From Muricea muricata (Eukaryota; Cnidaria; Anthozoa; Malacalcyonacea; Plexauridae), in NCBI GenBank assembly GCA_963855995.1, contig OY979725.1:4278001-4342000 (forward strand): a stretch of DNA of 64,000 bases, read 5' to 3'. Shown here in pieces: positions 47,901 through 63,500 of this stretch. The position numbers and the translations under genes were made by a program. The notes below the pieces were generated by a model. The model saw only the letters and a program-made list of their open reading frames with translations, had not been told where the DNA came from and searched no databases. Each line of letters begins with the position of its first letter. Within the stretch, counting starts at the first letter, position 1.

Positions 47901-50900
47901 AGGTAAAAGGCAGATAAGAAAAGTCCTTGTCATGGAAATCATGAATTGTATTTCAATATCCTTCTCGTAATGTAAAACCTCAGTAACTCGTCATTTTATA
48001 CCGTAGTGACTTGTGAAATGTAATAAAAAACAAGTATTTAAACTATATGTTGTCCCTTTGCCTAGTATAGATGCTAAATAGCCTACACAGGGTCTACTGT
48101 ATCAAAAAAGTTTACAGTTGAAAAATAACAAGAGCACAAAATTTGCAAATCATTAAAAACTTTCAGTTGGCCTAAGAAGTATAGTCAGTACCACCTACTT
48201 CTAGCAATGTAAAATTATTTGGAATTTCATCTTTCTTGATATTCTGGTAGTCTGGTACAGTACGAAGTGTGTTACTGAAAGACACAAAAACGAATAATTG
48301 AACACAATATAGTAATTACCAATAAATTTCTTTCATTTACTGTGCTACAGCATAAAATTCGCATGCAATTTGCATGTTGGACCATTGGAAATTAGCTTGC
48401 GAATGGACAATTTGCATGTCAGACTAAATTTTTATCCGAGCAAGAAAGATTAAACCACATCTAGAACGAGCACCTTAAAATTAGTAGTATTTCAAAGGTT
48501 GGTTGCGAGTTGTTTTAATTTGGACTTAAACCCCCTAAATTCTGATAGTGATAATTCCCTTTTCACGTGCTTTTAGATTTGGCGGTTTGCTTTAGCAGTT
48601 CTCTTAGTGTTCATGGTAACTTTAGCTGCGTTTCCTGCTGTTATTTCTGGTATTAAATCTGCGAACGATGGCGACGGGTCAGAGTGGACAGGTATTAACA
48701 TGACATACATATATACTGCGCATACATGTTAACATGAAAATTTGTTCACATCACATTTAGCCATTGCCTAACATTTTTCTGGATTGCATTGCAATGATCA
48801 GTTAAAATGACAATACAACATCTTAAGTAGAATTTTTGCAAATTTATTGGCAGACAATTAAAGCTAGTTTCCCACTTCAACCGTATCGTAGCGAAACGTA
48901 GCGTATTTTAATTGTTTCGTTGACACTCAAGCAGAACTTAGTCTTAGATTGTCTATGTATGAACACAACAGAATACGCTACGTTTCGCTACGATACGGTT
49001 GAAGTGGAAAACGGGCTTAAAAAAGACGCAACACTGATGATACTGTACAGGGTGTATAAAAGAAAGGTAATCGAAACTCTAGTGCTCTACCGCGTTCATT
49101 ATTTAATATGCAGAAATCATTCTTTTGCAGTTGGAAAGACCAGGCTGTTAGCTTTCGAAGAAAAATTGAGCAAATACGAATCAAATAAAAATAACCAGTT
49201 GAATAGCATATTTTCACTGTTGAATAAAAGAAAAGTCCATTAATCATTTACTTGTCACGAGAAACAATTAACGACTTTTAACGTGGCTTATGAGAAGGCA
49301 TTAATTCTACTCGCCTAAACTAAAATTTGTAAATTTTATTTGCCAAATAGGGATTAAATTTCGACAATTTTTTACTAAACTCCCAATAGTGAAAAAATTC
49401 GATTTCGACCGGCAATTTTTATCTTATTCGTATTTGCTCAATTTTTCTTCAAATTTTACAATAATGGTGGCATTCTGGTCTGTTACTTCTATATGTAAAA
49501 TATTAAGCACTCTAGTCTAGAGCACTCCAAATACGATTACCTTTTGCTTATTTTGTATTAAAAAAAACTAAAACTACACTTGTCTGAAATGTGAAAGTAT
49601 ATGGACAGATATATAGTAATAAGTATATTTGAGTGAATATTGTGTATTTTGTACCATTCCAGGAAAATATTTTACCTCAGTCGTCTGTTTCTTGATCTTC
49701 AATGTTGGTGATTTTAGTGGTAGAGTAATTGCGGGTTTTGTACAAAAGGTACGTTTACCTTAGTTTGGAATCCCTTCTATTTCACTGTTAGCCAGTGGCC
49801 AGTTTCCAAGTAAATTAACTGTTACTTAACTTTACTTTACTTATCAAGTAAAAAAATTGTTATTTTTAACCAAGTCTTTTTTGCAGTATGAACATAGGTG
49901 GCCTAGAAATCAGTGGTTTTTACCTTTAATAAGTCAATCTTGTAAATAAATATTTCCCGGGATATTTCCAATCTTTTGTTGCGCTATCGTCGGATAATCT
50001 CGGGCGACATTCGTGTAATGTTATCGCACGAACTTCGCCCTAGAATTTTCCGACTATAGCGTGACAAAAGATTGAAAATAACAACATGGCAAGTTTCTGA
50101 CAGCTGTAAAAGAAATATTATGTACAAAATTTATATATTAAAAGTAAAAACCACTGATTTCTGGGCCACCTACATATGATATGAAACAACTAAGTAAGAT
50201 TTTTGGTCAATATTTACTTTTTTTTACAAAGCAAATTAACTATGTTAGTTTACTTGTAAAAGAAAGTATCTTTATAAAGTGTGGAAAATGTGAGGTTTTA
50301 ACATATAGAAAAAGGGATGGATTGGCAACTCTTTTGTTATCTATATTTTATCTTCACTTGAGCACACCGGAAGCAAACATTGCCCAACTTGTATGGTAAT
50401 TATGCTCATGGACTCAATTTCCAAGTTGTGCAATGTTTGTTTCCGGTTTATTCAAAATAATTGAACCGAAGATCGTGTATAGTATTGAATAGCGTTGGTA
50501 ATCCATTCCCATTTAATTAAAATATATATATAGTTGTATTAGCACTAACTGTTGTGATTAAATTGCACAGTACAATGGTGATCCTAAAGCAATGCTTCAC
50601 TTACTTAACATCCCCAATAATCCCAATACAACTTGATTATTAATTTCTAGTTGTAGTTTTATTCCTCCCTCTTCCCTCTCATAAAAAAGCCGCCCTGGGA
50701 AGCAAAGGTGTCGTGTACAAACGGTAAGGTTAAAACTTGACGCATGATAATTTTCTACCAACGTATTTAGCCTGGCAAAGATGGCTACTGGCTTCTTGGT
50801 TGCTGTGCGTTAAGATTTGCCTTCCTTCCATTGTTTGCCTTATGCAACTATAAACCACGTCGGTCAAACAGCACCGTTTTCTTTGGAGAAGATTATTGGC

Positions 50901-51727
50901 CAGTTATATTCAATACTCTATTTTCTGTTAGTAATGGCTATCTTGGCAGCCTTTGTATGATGTATGGACCGAGGTAAGTCATTAAATTATGTAATTTGTG
51001 CCTCGAAAATGTCGCTGTTACAAAATATAAAGCAATAAAATCGCTTTTGATTGAAATTTTGTTAAGAGAATTGACGAAAGAAGATCACGTTAGCAATGTT
51101 GCCTAGAAGATTTTGAACATTTTTATTTATGCCTCAAAAATGCCTCCAATCCCAAGACGAACAAAACGAAATGCATTTGTATAAACCCGGCATGTCAAAA
51201 ATTCAATTTTGAGAAAGTTGCACTTAAAATTCAGCTATTTCTTTTTATACCAACAACAGAATACCTTAACAAAATACCATGACGAAATACATAGTAATAC
51301 TAGACTTTAAAAAAATCTTTATGAAGAGTGATTCTATTTAAATTCTCGTTGGTATAAGAGAGTTATTCAATCTTGTTCCCTTGTTACGCTGGGTGAAACT
51401 ATTTGTGGTAGTGTTTTTATCAATAGAATACACAAGTTGTGCTGTGAGGTTTTTCATAAAGGTGTTTCCTACTTCCTCCTTTGCCCGTGTGGAAACATGG
51501 CGACACATTAACAGGAAACAAAGACTCCTCAGTAACAATGTTTCCTAGTTTGCCCGAGGCCTTAGATTAAAAAATGGTAAACGTTACTAATGCCTGTGTA
51601 CAAAATCCTTAATAGGATGGTAGAAAGTAAACATGCTGAGACAGCAGGAACAATGATGGCGTATTTCTTGGCTATTGGTCTTGGACTCGGTGCGGCGACA
51701 TCATTTGGTGTCACGAAGACAATATAA
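41996..51727 (+). CDS. equilibrative nucleoside transporter (SLC29), copy B
   Basis: Fourteen exons with lengths identical to copy A: 41996-42060, 45078-45159, 45807-45925, 46022-46116, 46235-46285, 46667-46801, 46889-46986, 47127-47181, 47335-47382, 47789-47877, 48577-48691, 49663-49748, 50771-50973, 51616-51727; 1353 nt, 450 residues, GT-AG throughout. The N-terminus is a short cytoplasmic segment, then TM1 GTLLPWNFFITA (Trp41 equivalent to the substrate-site Trp of human ENT1), TM5 QGGLFGLSGMMPPRYTQAL then GQGIGG, a large TM6-TM7 loop (exons 8-10), TM8 FNVGDFSGR keeping the family Asp334 and Arg338, and the C-terminal HAETAGTMMAYFL. It should mediate facilitated nucleoside or nucleobase transport across the plasma membrane. 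This copy keeps all the conserved residues I checked and is the better candidate for the ancestral function. Its introns hold several fold-back elements but no coding insert. Confidence 0.94.
43224..44244. mobile_element. 1.0-kb fold-back element in SLC29-B intron 1 with 17-bp target duplication
   Basis: Arms of about 400 bp starting near GAGCCATATGCAAAACAG are inverted around about 43690. Flanks are AGTATTATATTGCAGTA (43207-43223) and AGTATTATATTTCAGTA (44245-44261), one mismatch. Copy A has a single copy of this flank near 17585, the empty site. Confidence 0.75.
44413..44515. repeat. hairpin repeat, 30-bp stem
   Basis: GTGTTGCCTTCCTAGACATC at 44413 and its inverse ending at 44515, with the extended match CAAATGTTGAG. 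Confidence 0.6.
45362..45748. mobile_element. fold-back MITE in SLC29-B intron 2
   Basis: Ends share TATACGGCGTGCTATGAG and GCACCGAACTAATTA in inverted orientation. Flanked by ATA on both sides (45359-45361, 45749-45751). Not present in the same intron of copy A (near 18960). Confidence 0.65.
48862..49016. mobile_element. piggyBac-like MITE, copy 2, in SLC29-B intron 11
   Basis: 155 bp between two TTAA tetranucleotides (48858-48861 and 49017-49020). Inverted ends share CCACTTCAACCGTATCGTAG and CGAAACGTAGCGTATT. TTAA flanks are the signature of piggyBac-type insertion. Confidence 0.65.
49895..50172. repeat. fold-back MITE in SLC29-B intron 12
   Basis: TAGGTGGCCTAGAAATCAGT at the left end is inverted as ACTGATTTCTGGGCCACCTA at the right end. 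Copy A lacks it near 28900. Confidence 0.65.
50366..50447. repeat. 82-bp hairpin in SLC29-B intron 12
   Basis: ACCGGAAGCAAACATTGCCC and an imperfect inverse ending at 50447, stem about 26 bp. Confidence 0.55.
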
Positions 51728-52200
51728 AGTCTGACAATGCAATGTGATGCATTGAGGAGCATACGACCAGCCGTTCGTGATAAAACAACCCACATTATGC
51801 ATCTTGACATGTCTACGTAAATGTTATACCATCATGGCTTGGTAACTTATAAGTAATTCTTAAAGTGGCGCGGTCATGAAATAATCGTTTGTGTGGACTT
51901 GATCTCATTCAAACATTAAAGGGAAATAGCCATAAAAGTGTTCTTTTTCCATTTGAAAAAGCCAATTCAATATAGTCGAAAACCTTTTCCAGTTTTTTAA
52001 TTAATACCTTTTTTAGTAATGCAGAACATGGTTTGTTTCAAGCGAAATCATTTGGCATTCCGCCATCAAGTATGCGTGACGTCACAACAGGGTAAAATTC
52101 TTTGCAGCTTGAAGTAAGGGTAAAATTGTTTTGTAGATCTGGTCATTTTCATAGTAAATCAGATATTTTACTTCTCTCTTGTCTAAATTAGTGAAAAGTT

Positions 52201-53306
52201 TTGTGTCGGTTTTCTATTTCTATATATCTTACAGGTAGCACTTTTATATCGCCTACCCAGCTTTCGATGTCATTTAATCAGGTCTAATTATAAAACAAGA
52301 TGACGGGTAGAATTAGTTTTTGGTTATTCTTTCATGGGTTATACGTTCATTTCCTACATACAACAACACATAATATACATCCCGTTGTATTGTATACATT
52401 ATATATTGGTGTATTCACGACATGGACATACAACGCTTTCATGTTTCGATCACGAATGTTCCGTTCTTTTATCCCAGTCGAAATTCGTGAACCAGGATTC
52501 TTCTGAGCTCGAATATCTCACTAATCAATAGTCTGGAAAAAATTGAAAAATGTTCTGTAGGACATCTCGACATTCTTTCAAATTAATGGAACAACAATGT
52601 AATTTTATTACAATTTAATATTTATCGCCATTTCCCTTTAACGTTATCACACCGACCACTTGCCACCTGCTTTCCACATGTCAGTAGGCAATGTTAAAAG
52701 CCTAATTTTCAGTCACATGCATTTACGCTAAAATTTATGTTGAATAATCCCCATGCCTTTATACTTGTAACTTTGTCAAGCCATATGGTAACTAGTGTAG
52801 CATTCAAATAGCAGAGTATCACGCATAATAAAGAACAGACCGGATCAATGACATTTGATTAACACAAACGCCCGCTTTCAACGTTAAATGATTTTTATTT
52901 ATACAGGAAACATGATTTTTATAATAAAAAGAAATTTTAAAAAAATCTTTAACATATGTTACGTAAAAGATAAAGTTTTATTGTTAACCTTGATTTATGG
53001 TAATAAAATACTTTTACGCGTTATGTTGTTTTATTGGCCACTAATTTCACTTTCTTACATGCTATGTAAGTGTCATTTACAAAATATTCCAAAACACTTG
53101 GTAATATTTTACAAATAATTCAAAAGTCCGTTTTCAACTTACATACTATGTCGGTGTACATTTAGTCTCAAATGTGATTTTAAAGTGTCAGTCTAAAGTA
53201 CATACACGACACTTCGGCAGAGGATTCTTGGTTTTATAAGCTTAGTGCCATTCCGTTAGTCTAACATGACGTTTGGAAAGCTAGTGCTTCAATGGCCTTC
53301 AAAAAA
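52201..53306. other. intergenic, no gene recognised
   Basis: Sequence beyond the right edge of duplicated block B. Overlapping short frames at 52300-52531 have no recognisable domain. AT-rich. Confidence 0.4.
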
Positions 53307-53765
53307 TGAGCAACCTGTTCTGGGCAGATGAGAACAGGTACGAACAATGTTTTGCTGCCCACATTGTTCAATGTTGTCAACAATATTGTGCAGCGTATTC
53401 AAACCTGATTGCGGGCTAACAATGTCAGACAATATTGTTGACAACATTGACTAATGTGGGCAGGAGTAAAACATTGTTCAAGACAAGTCATCAGCCCAGA
53501 ACAGGTTGCTCACTTTTTACCGTGACACAGAAAAAAAACGAACAACCTGTTTAGGCCTGATTAAAACGGTCTTAATTGCTGCAAACATTGTTCAACATTG
53601 TCAATGAATATTGTTCAGCACTGTTCAGCCCGAATTAGCCTGCAATTAGGTGCAACAACACTGAACAATATTGTTGGCAACATTGAACAATGTTGGCAGC
53701 AAAACATTGTTCAATGCTGTTTTCATCAAACCAGAACAGGTTGTTCATTTTTTGCTGTGTAGGAA
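53307..53765. repeat. paired palindromic repeats built of ACATTGTTCAATGTTG-type motifs
   Basis: Two adjacent fold-back units (about 53307-53525 and 53526-53765), each bounded by AACCTGTTCTGG/CCAGAACAGGTTG-like ends, with many ACATTGTT and AACAATGT palindromes inside. Style and motif resemble the CCAACAT repeat at 1536-1945. Confidence 0.65.
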
Positions 53766-54711
53766 GGTTTCCTTTATACCTTTAGCGGAAAAACAAACGT
53801 CATGTAAGCAAAAGCACCTGCGGAAAAGAGTGCATGCTGATGAGTATATGTAACTATGTAAGGTCGGATCTTCGCTCGGATTAACAGTTTGTTACTGGGA
53901 TAATTAGTTCCTATTAATAGTTATCATAATAATTAAAAGTATTAATAAAATTAATATTTATGTTATAATGAGCTGTTATGAGCATTGATAACAGTGCATT
54001 ATCATTATTAATTGTATACCATAACCACAAATTTGCCTAACCCTGTTACCCAACAACCCAATTACTGCTATTAATTGTTGTAATTAGCAAACACATAATT
54101 GGTGTGCCGGTGTCCCCATACAACGTACTTGTCTTTACTTTCACATTACGTAAAGATTATACCAAGTGCTACTGCAATCAAATAAATATATCAACGGGGA
54201 AATCGTTATGTTCATGTTCAGTGACATGTGCTTCTTATTGAAAAACCGTTTAACTTGTACATTCAAGGTTATACGGGTGCAAAATGTACGTATTGTGTAT
54301 TGTATGCCTTCAGGCCTGAAAAAATTCTGCATGTTGGACGCGTTCAAATTTCTTTTGGTTCAACACGTTTTTATTCTATTATGCTCTAAAACCATAATTG
54401 TGTCTTATTATTATCGTTTTTTATAAGCTTTTCGATGATACAAATTATTTTTCAAATGAACAGACTTGAATGTTCACAATTTTTGGACAATGTTAAAGTT
54501 TTTTGACAACATTAAAGAGACTCGCCAGAAAAATCAGGCGAAACACTTGTTGTTTTGTATATATTTAATATCTAACGGGGAATTTAAGAATAAAACGGAT
54601 TTGCCCGTCTACAAGCAAAACTATTTGTACCTCATTGATTAAAACCTAAATTGAATACAAAGATCTATGTTTGATCGCAAAAGCTCATGCACATTTTATG
54701 ACATGCGCAGA
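53766..54711. other. intergenic, no gene recognised
   Basis: AT-rich sequence with chance open frames on both strands at 54141-54426. Nothing supported. Confidence 0.4.
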
Positions 54712-55374
54712 GCCGGCGCTATAGAATGTTAATTGAGGGAGTGTATATTCATATATTCAGGTTTTATACGAATAACAACCTCGTCCCCAGAGTCATCTTT
54801 GTGGGCGCGGTGAGGAAATAGATGACCCTGGTAAAGGCTGTAAAAATCTCCAAGATTCTTGGAGATTTTCGAGCATGCGCCATCAGTGAATAATGTGGCG
54901 CTGACTCAAGTTACCACTGGCACAGAGCATTGGCGTGCAAATTTTCACAATGTATACAGAAATTTACGCTCACATAAAAACAATATTTAAAAGAATGTTT
55001 TTTAATAATGCAAATAAAATACTTTAGAATATCTGATTGCGTCCTTGGTGTGATACTCAACATTAAAACAAATCAAACCAACCACAAGTTGTATATAAAA
55101 ACCCCAACCTAATAAATGTGCAGAAAACAGGAAGTAATATTATGCTGTCATTTCGTTAAACCAATCACATTTATTGTCACAAACCTAAATGTGTTAACCA
55201 ATGAACAAGGAGATTAGGACAGCCTTTACCAGGGTCATCTATTTTCTCACCGCACCCACAAAGATGACCCTGGGGACGAGGCTGTACGAATAATTTTCGA
55301 AATCAGTTGTCATGTCGGGCTGAACATGAATATTTGAAAATACAACTCCCCCCAATTAACGTTCTAGCGCTGGC
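54712..55374. mobile_element. outer fold-back element containing a nested MITE
   Basis: GCCGGCGCTATAGAATGTTA (54712) is inverted imperfectly as TAACGTTCTAGCGCTGGC ending at 55374. The rest of its body is split by 54776-55284. Confidence 0.65.
54776..55284. mobile_element. nested 509-bp MITE with 9-bp target duplication
   Basis: TIRs begin CAACCTCGTCCCCAGAGTC and end with the near-inverse; arms of about 60 bp. Perfect 9-bp repeats TACGAATAA flank it at 54767-54775 and 55285-55293, as in Mutator-like elements. Confidence 0.75.
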
Positions 55375-55417
55375 CATGGACTTGCAAAATCAAAGAGAAG
55401 CACTTTTTGGGACATCT

Positions 55418-55884
55418 GGGACCAGTTGTTCAAAACCAGGTTAGCTTAATGGGTTCACCCAAAGTTTCAAAGCAAATTTTCCAAGAACTGAAATTGAACA
55501 TATTTTTTCACAAACCTTGCCTCAATTAATAGTAGTATTGGCTTCTGAAGTTTTGCCAGAAACGGAGGTGTAGAAATACAGAACTTAAGACAGTGGGTTT
55601 AACCCAGGGCTAGTGCTAATCATGCTTTGAATAACCGTCCCCTGGGGGCAGTTGCTAAAAAGCCGCTTAGCTTAACCCTGGATTAACGTAAAATTTCTTT
55701 CCAAACTTTCCAGTAGCTTGTTGATAGTATTGCGAGATATTTCTTTAGAAATCTTGTCTTGATCAATAGTAGTTTTGGTTTGTTTGGTTTTGAAAGAAAC
55801 GGATGTGTAGAAACACGGAAACTGAAACATTGGATTAAACTTTAACCCAGAGTTAGGCTAACCCAGCTTTGAACAACCGTCCCC
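55418..55884. repeat. two adjacent fold-back units with GGGAC(C)GTTGTTCAAA-type ends
   Basis: Units about 55418-55650 and 55650-55884. Ends contain CAAAACCAGGTTAGCTTAA and inverse forms such as TTTGAACAACCGTCCCC. They lie just downstream of TMEM41A. Confidence 0.55.
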
Positions 55885-55914
55885 TCTGGTTTATATAATT
55901 AGCATACAATTCAT

Positions 55915-60254
<4,340 letters not shown>

Positions 60255-60567
60255 CTTGATTCTTGAATTTCAAATCACGCGGGCAAAACCCTTCGTTGAC
60301 CTGCACTTAGGTTATTACTGATCTCAAAAAAAAGCTTGGATGGAAAATGCGTAATTAATTTCATTCAGTGTTACTATGGAAATCTGTAATCTGGTAATTA
60401 TCCGACGATGCACGATAATTGACGCGCTAATTAGGAACACCATTGCATGACATCACAATTAGAAGTTCTAATTAGTCTGTCTAATTGGCAACACTGATTG
60501 ACGCAACTAACACTTTCGCCCTTGCTAATCGCATCGTTTTCCTCCACACCACACCTATCCACCAACG
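60255..60567. promoter_or_regulatory. shared intergenic region of TMEM41A and creatine kinase
   Basis: 313 bp between two divergent start codons, so both promoters and 5' untranslated regions must share it unless non-coding first exons lie elsewhere. No clear TATA box. An inverted CCAAT (ATTGG) occurs at 60484-60488. Confidence 0.5.
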
Positions 60568-63500
60568 ATGGCCTCGAACCAGGACGTCAAGAGCGCTTAC
60601 AAGAACTTTCCGGCGGACGCAGATTTCCCAGATCTTTCTCAACACAATAACTACATGGCTAAAGTTTTAACGAAGGAAATCTATGGAAAGCTGCGTGACA
60701 AAGTCACCAAGAATGGTTTCACATTGGACGGCATTATTCAGACTGGGGTTGATAATCCAGGCACGTAAATCCCAACGATTTACAATTTCGACATAATCGT
60801 AGAAGAAAGTATCGAAAAACTGGCAGCATTTGTAGACTTTGACTCAAGCATGCATATCAGATATGAGGGCATTCATGAACTGAATGCCCAAAAATTAGAA
60901 TTTCTGACGTTTTAGTACAGATTTCTATTACTCATAAAAATCTTAAAGCTCAATCTTAAGGTATAGCTCGAGCAACAATAAGTTGAAAGACTGAAAAGTA
61001 AACAAAAAACTGTCTATAGAACATCAATCAGTGAAGCAGCAGTTAATCAGTTTTGAAATTAATCAGCAGTTAACCAGTTTTGAAATTGCGCAAAATAGAT
61101 AAAAATAGAACAAAAGACTGGGACATAGCTTCAAATACAATTTCTATTTTAATAGATCGCATCTTTGGAAGTATTTGACAAAACAAAAAACTGCTTTAAT
61201 GTTCTATAGACAGTTTTTCATCTCCTTTTATGTCATGCAACTCTCTTCCTTGAAATTTTGAGATTTTTTCCAGCAACAGAAATTTCAAATTTTTGGCTTG
61301 GCGCATCAATTTCACATATGCTCTCCATACTGTCAGTTTGGTGCTTCACAAAATGCACAAGGATGAAGGGGGGAGGGGGGGGGGACGGGGATTAGGGGAA
61401 CAAGAGAACCTGTAAATTTTACGACGTGAGCACGGGAAGAAGGCAAAAAATAATTGGTGAACAAGGGAACACGAAATATACAGGAATGAGGGAACGCGGT
61501 TTTAAGGGACATGGAAACTTGTACACCCTGGGAGACCCTTACTGTTACCAAAACAGAGTATGCCAAGAATAAAACCTAGCTCTCATACCCATCTAACACC
61601 TGCGCGGTTAAAAGTTATATGCATAGCAATGAAATTACCGCCAGAAATGCTAATAATGCTTGATGATTGGTTCCCAGGGCATCCATTCATCATGACCGTT
61701 GGTTGCGTGGCTGGAGATGAGGAATCTTACGAAGTCTTTGCGGACTTATTGGACCCAGTTATTGAACTGCGTCATGGTGGCTTCAAAAAGACGGACAAAC
61801 ATAAAACCGATCTGGATGCGAGCAAACTGAAAGGGGGCGACGACCTTGATCCCAAGTACGTGTTCTCAAGTCGTGTGAGGACTGGACGCAGCATCAGAGG
61901 GTACTCCTTACCCCCACATTGTTCCAGGGCTGAGAGACGCAAGGTAACTCTGGGTGACAGATCTATATTGCACTCCGTGTGCAATGGTAAAGTATGCCGT
62001 ATTGAATGTAAAAAAGTGCACCATTGAAATGTTTTGTCTTAAAATCGAGAAATTAAAAAAACTAATAGCGGACATCATTGCCGGAAGCATGCGGAGCAAA
62101 AAATATGCATGCATGTTGCTGCAATAATCACAACGAGGATGTATCAGCAGGAATATCACTTGAAAAGATGTGTAACACCAAAGTTATTTGACAGTGAAAG
62201 CAAAAATGACATAACTTTCTGTGATTTAAATCTTTTAGAAAATGCATTTGACAAAAAAAGTGCTTAAGAATAGAACTCTTATGTCATTATTTTTTTTTAA
62301 ATAGTTGGAACGAATCATAATCAATTTTATTCTTCAATTCGGCAAATTTTAAGTTTTAACTTTTCTTCAGCAGTGTTGTAAATTCCTAAGAATAGGCGCT
62401 GCTATTAACAGCATTTGTTGGATTGAAATATTCTCGATCGATAACTCACTCATGAAAATTTTTAAGGTCGAAAGTATTACAGTCAACGCGCTGGATCAAC
62501 TGGACGGGAAATTCAAAGGAAAATACTACCCGCTGAGTAAGATGACAGAAAAAGAACAAAATCAATTGATAGACGATCACTTTCTGTTTGATAAACCGGT
62601 TTCTCCGCTGTTGACTTGTGCTGGGATGGCGCGGGATTGGCCTGACGCGAGAGGTACGTTTTGGAATAATAAACAATTATTGAATTTGTTAATAATTGTT
62701 TTATCATTTTTTGAAAATATTTTAAACTCAGTTTAAACGCTTGCTTTGTAAGTAAGACACAAGCTGCTAATAATGGAACAGCATGAAATTGTTCGAAAAC
62801 TTTGATAAGCCAATCAGACTACGGATAAAACAATTGTCAGATTACGACGAAAGGTCGATTAACAAAGGTCAGTCAATATACGATGAAATGATTCATAATG
62901 TCGTATATTTGTTTTCAATATACGACGAAATGACTCATAATGTTGTATATTTATTTTCAACCCCGAATTTGGGCAACCACCAAGCGGATACGAGGATTGC
63001 ACCTTTTTAGCTCTTAACCAATCAAAACTCCTAAAATATTTTCAATGAATAATAAGGGTGATAAACCTGGCTCACTTCTGCGGGTGAAAGGATATGAATA
63101 ATCACTACTAGGCACTGATGAAGATCCAAGCGTACGGATCAATAAAGCTTTGCCATAACATAAACTTGTATTGTTGTTTATGCAACAAGTAAGCTTACTA
63201 CCAGGGGTAGCGATTTGTCCTTTCTACAAAATAATTAGGCATATAGGCATATTCTCAAAGACTATATTGGCAACAAAAAATATTCTTTCCTCATTTGAAA
63301 CAGCTTTTAACAGATCCAATAAAGCCTTTTGGAGAATTTCATATCTAGCTCGATTGTTGAGATATTTCGGCTCTGTGCATACGATCTGTCCGCCATTTGG
63401 GATTTTCAAGGATAGGCATGTTACGTCACGAGTGGGATGAAGCTACGTTTAATGATTGACAAGGCAGTGATCATGATAACACGCATTGAGCATTTGGCAA

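Larger units (their letters stand above)
32641..52200. repeat. segmental duplication, copy B
   Basis: Direct counterpart of 8659-30775. It contains complete ODF3 and SLC29 genes and, unlike copy A, no Polinton-like insertion. It has its own later insertions (39394-40461, 40515-40929, 43224-44244, 45362-45748, 48862-49016, 49895-50172). Confidence 0.85.

Noticed and set aside
53307-53765. CRISPR-like array
   Set aside because: The repeats are palindromic and irregularly spaced, and the genome is clearly eukaryotic.
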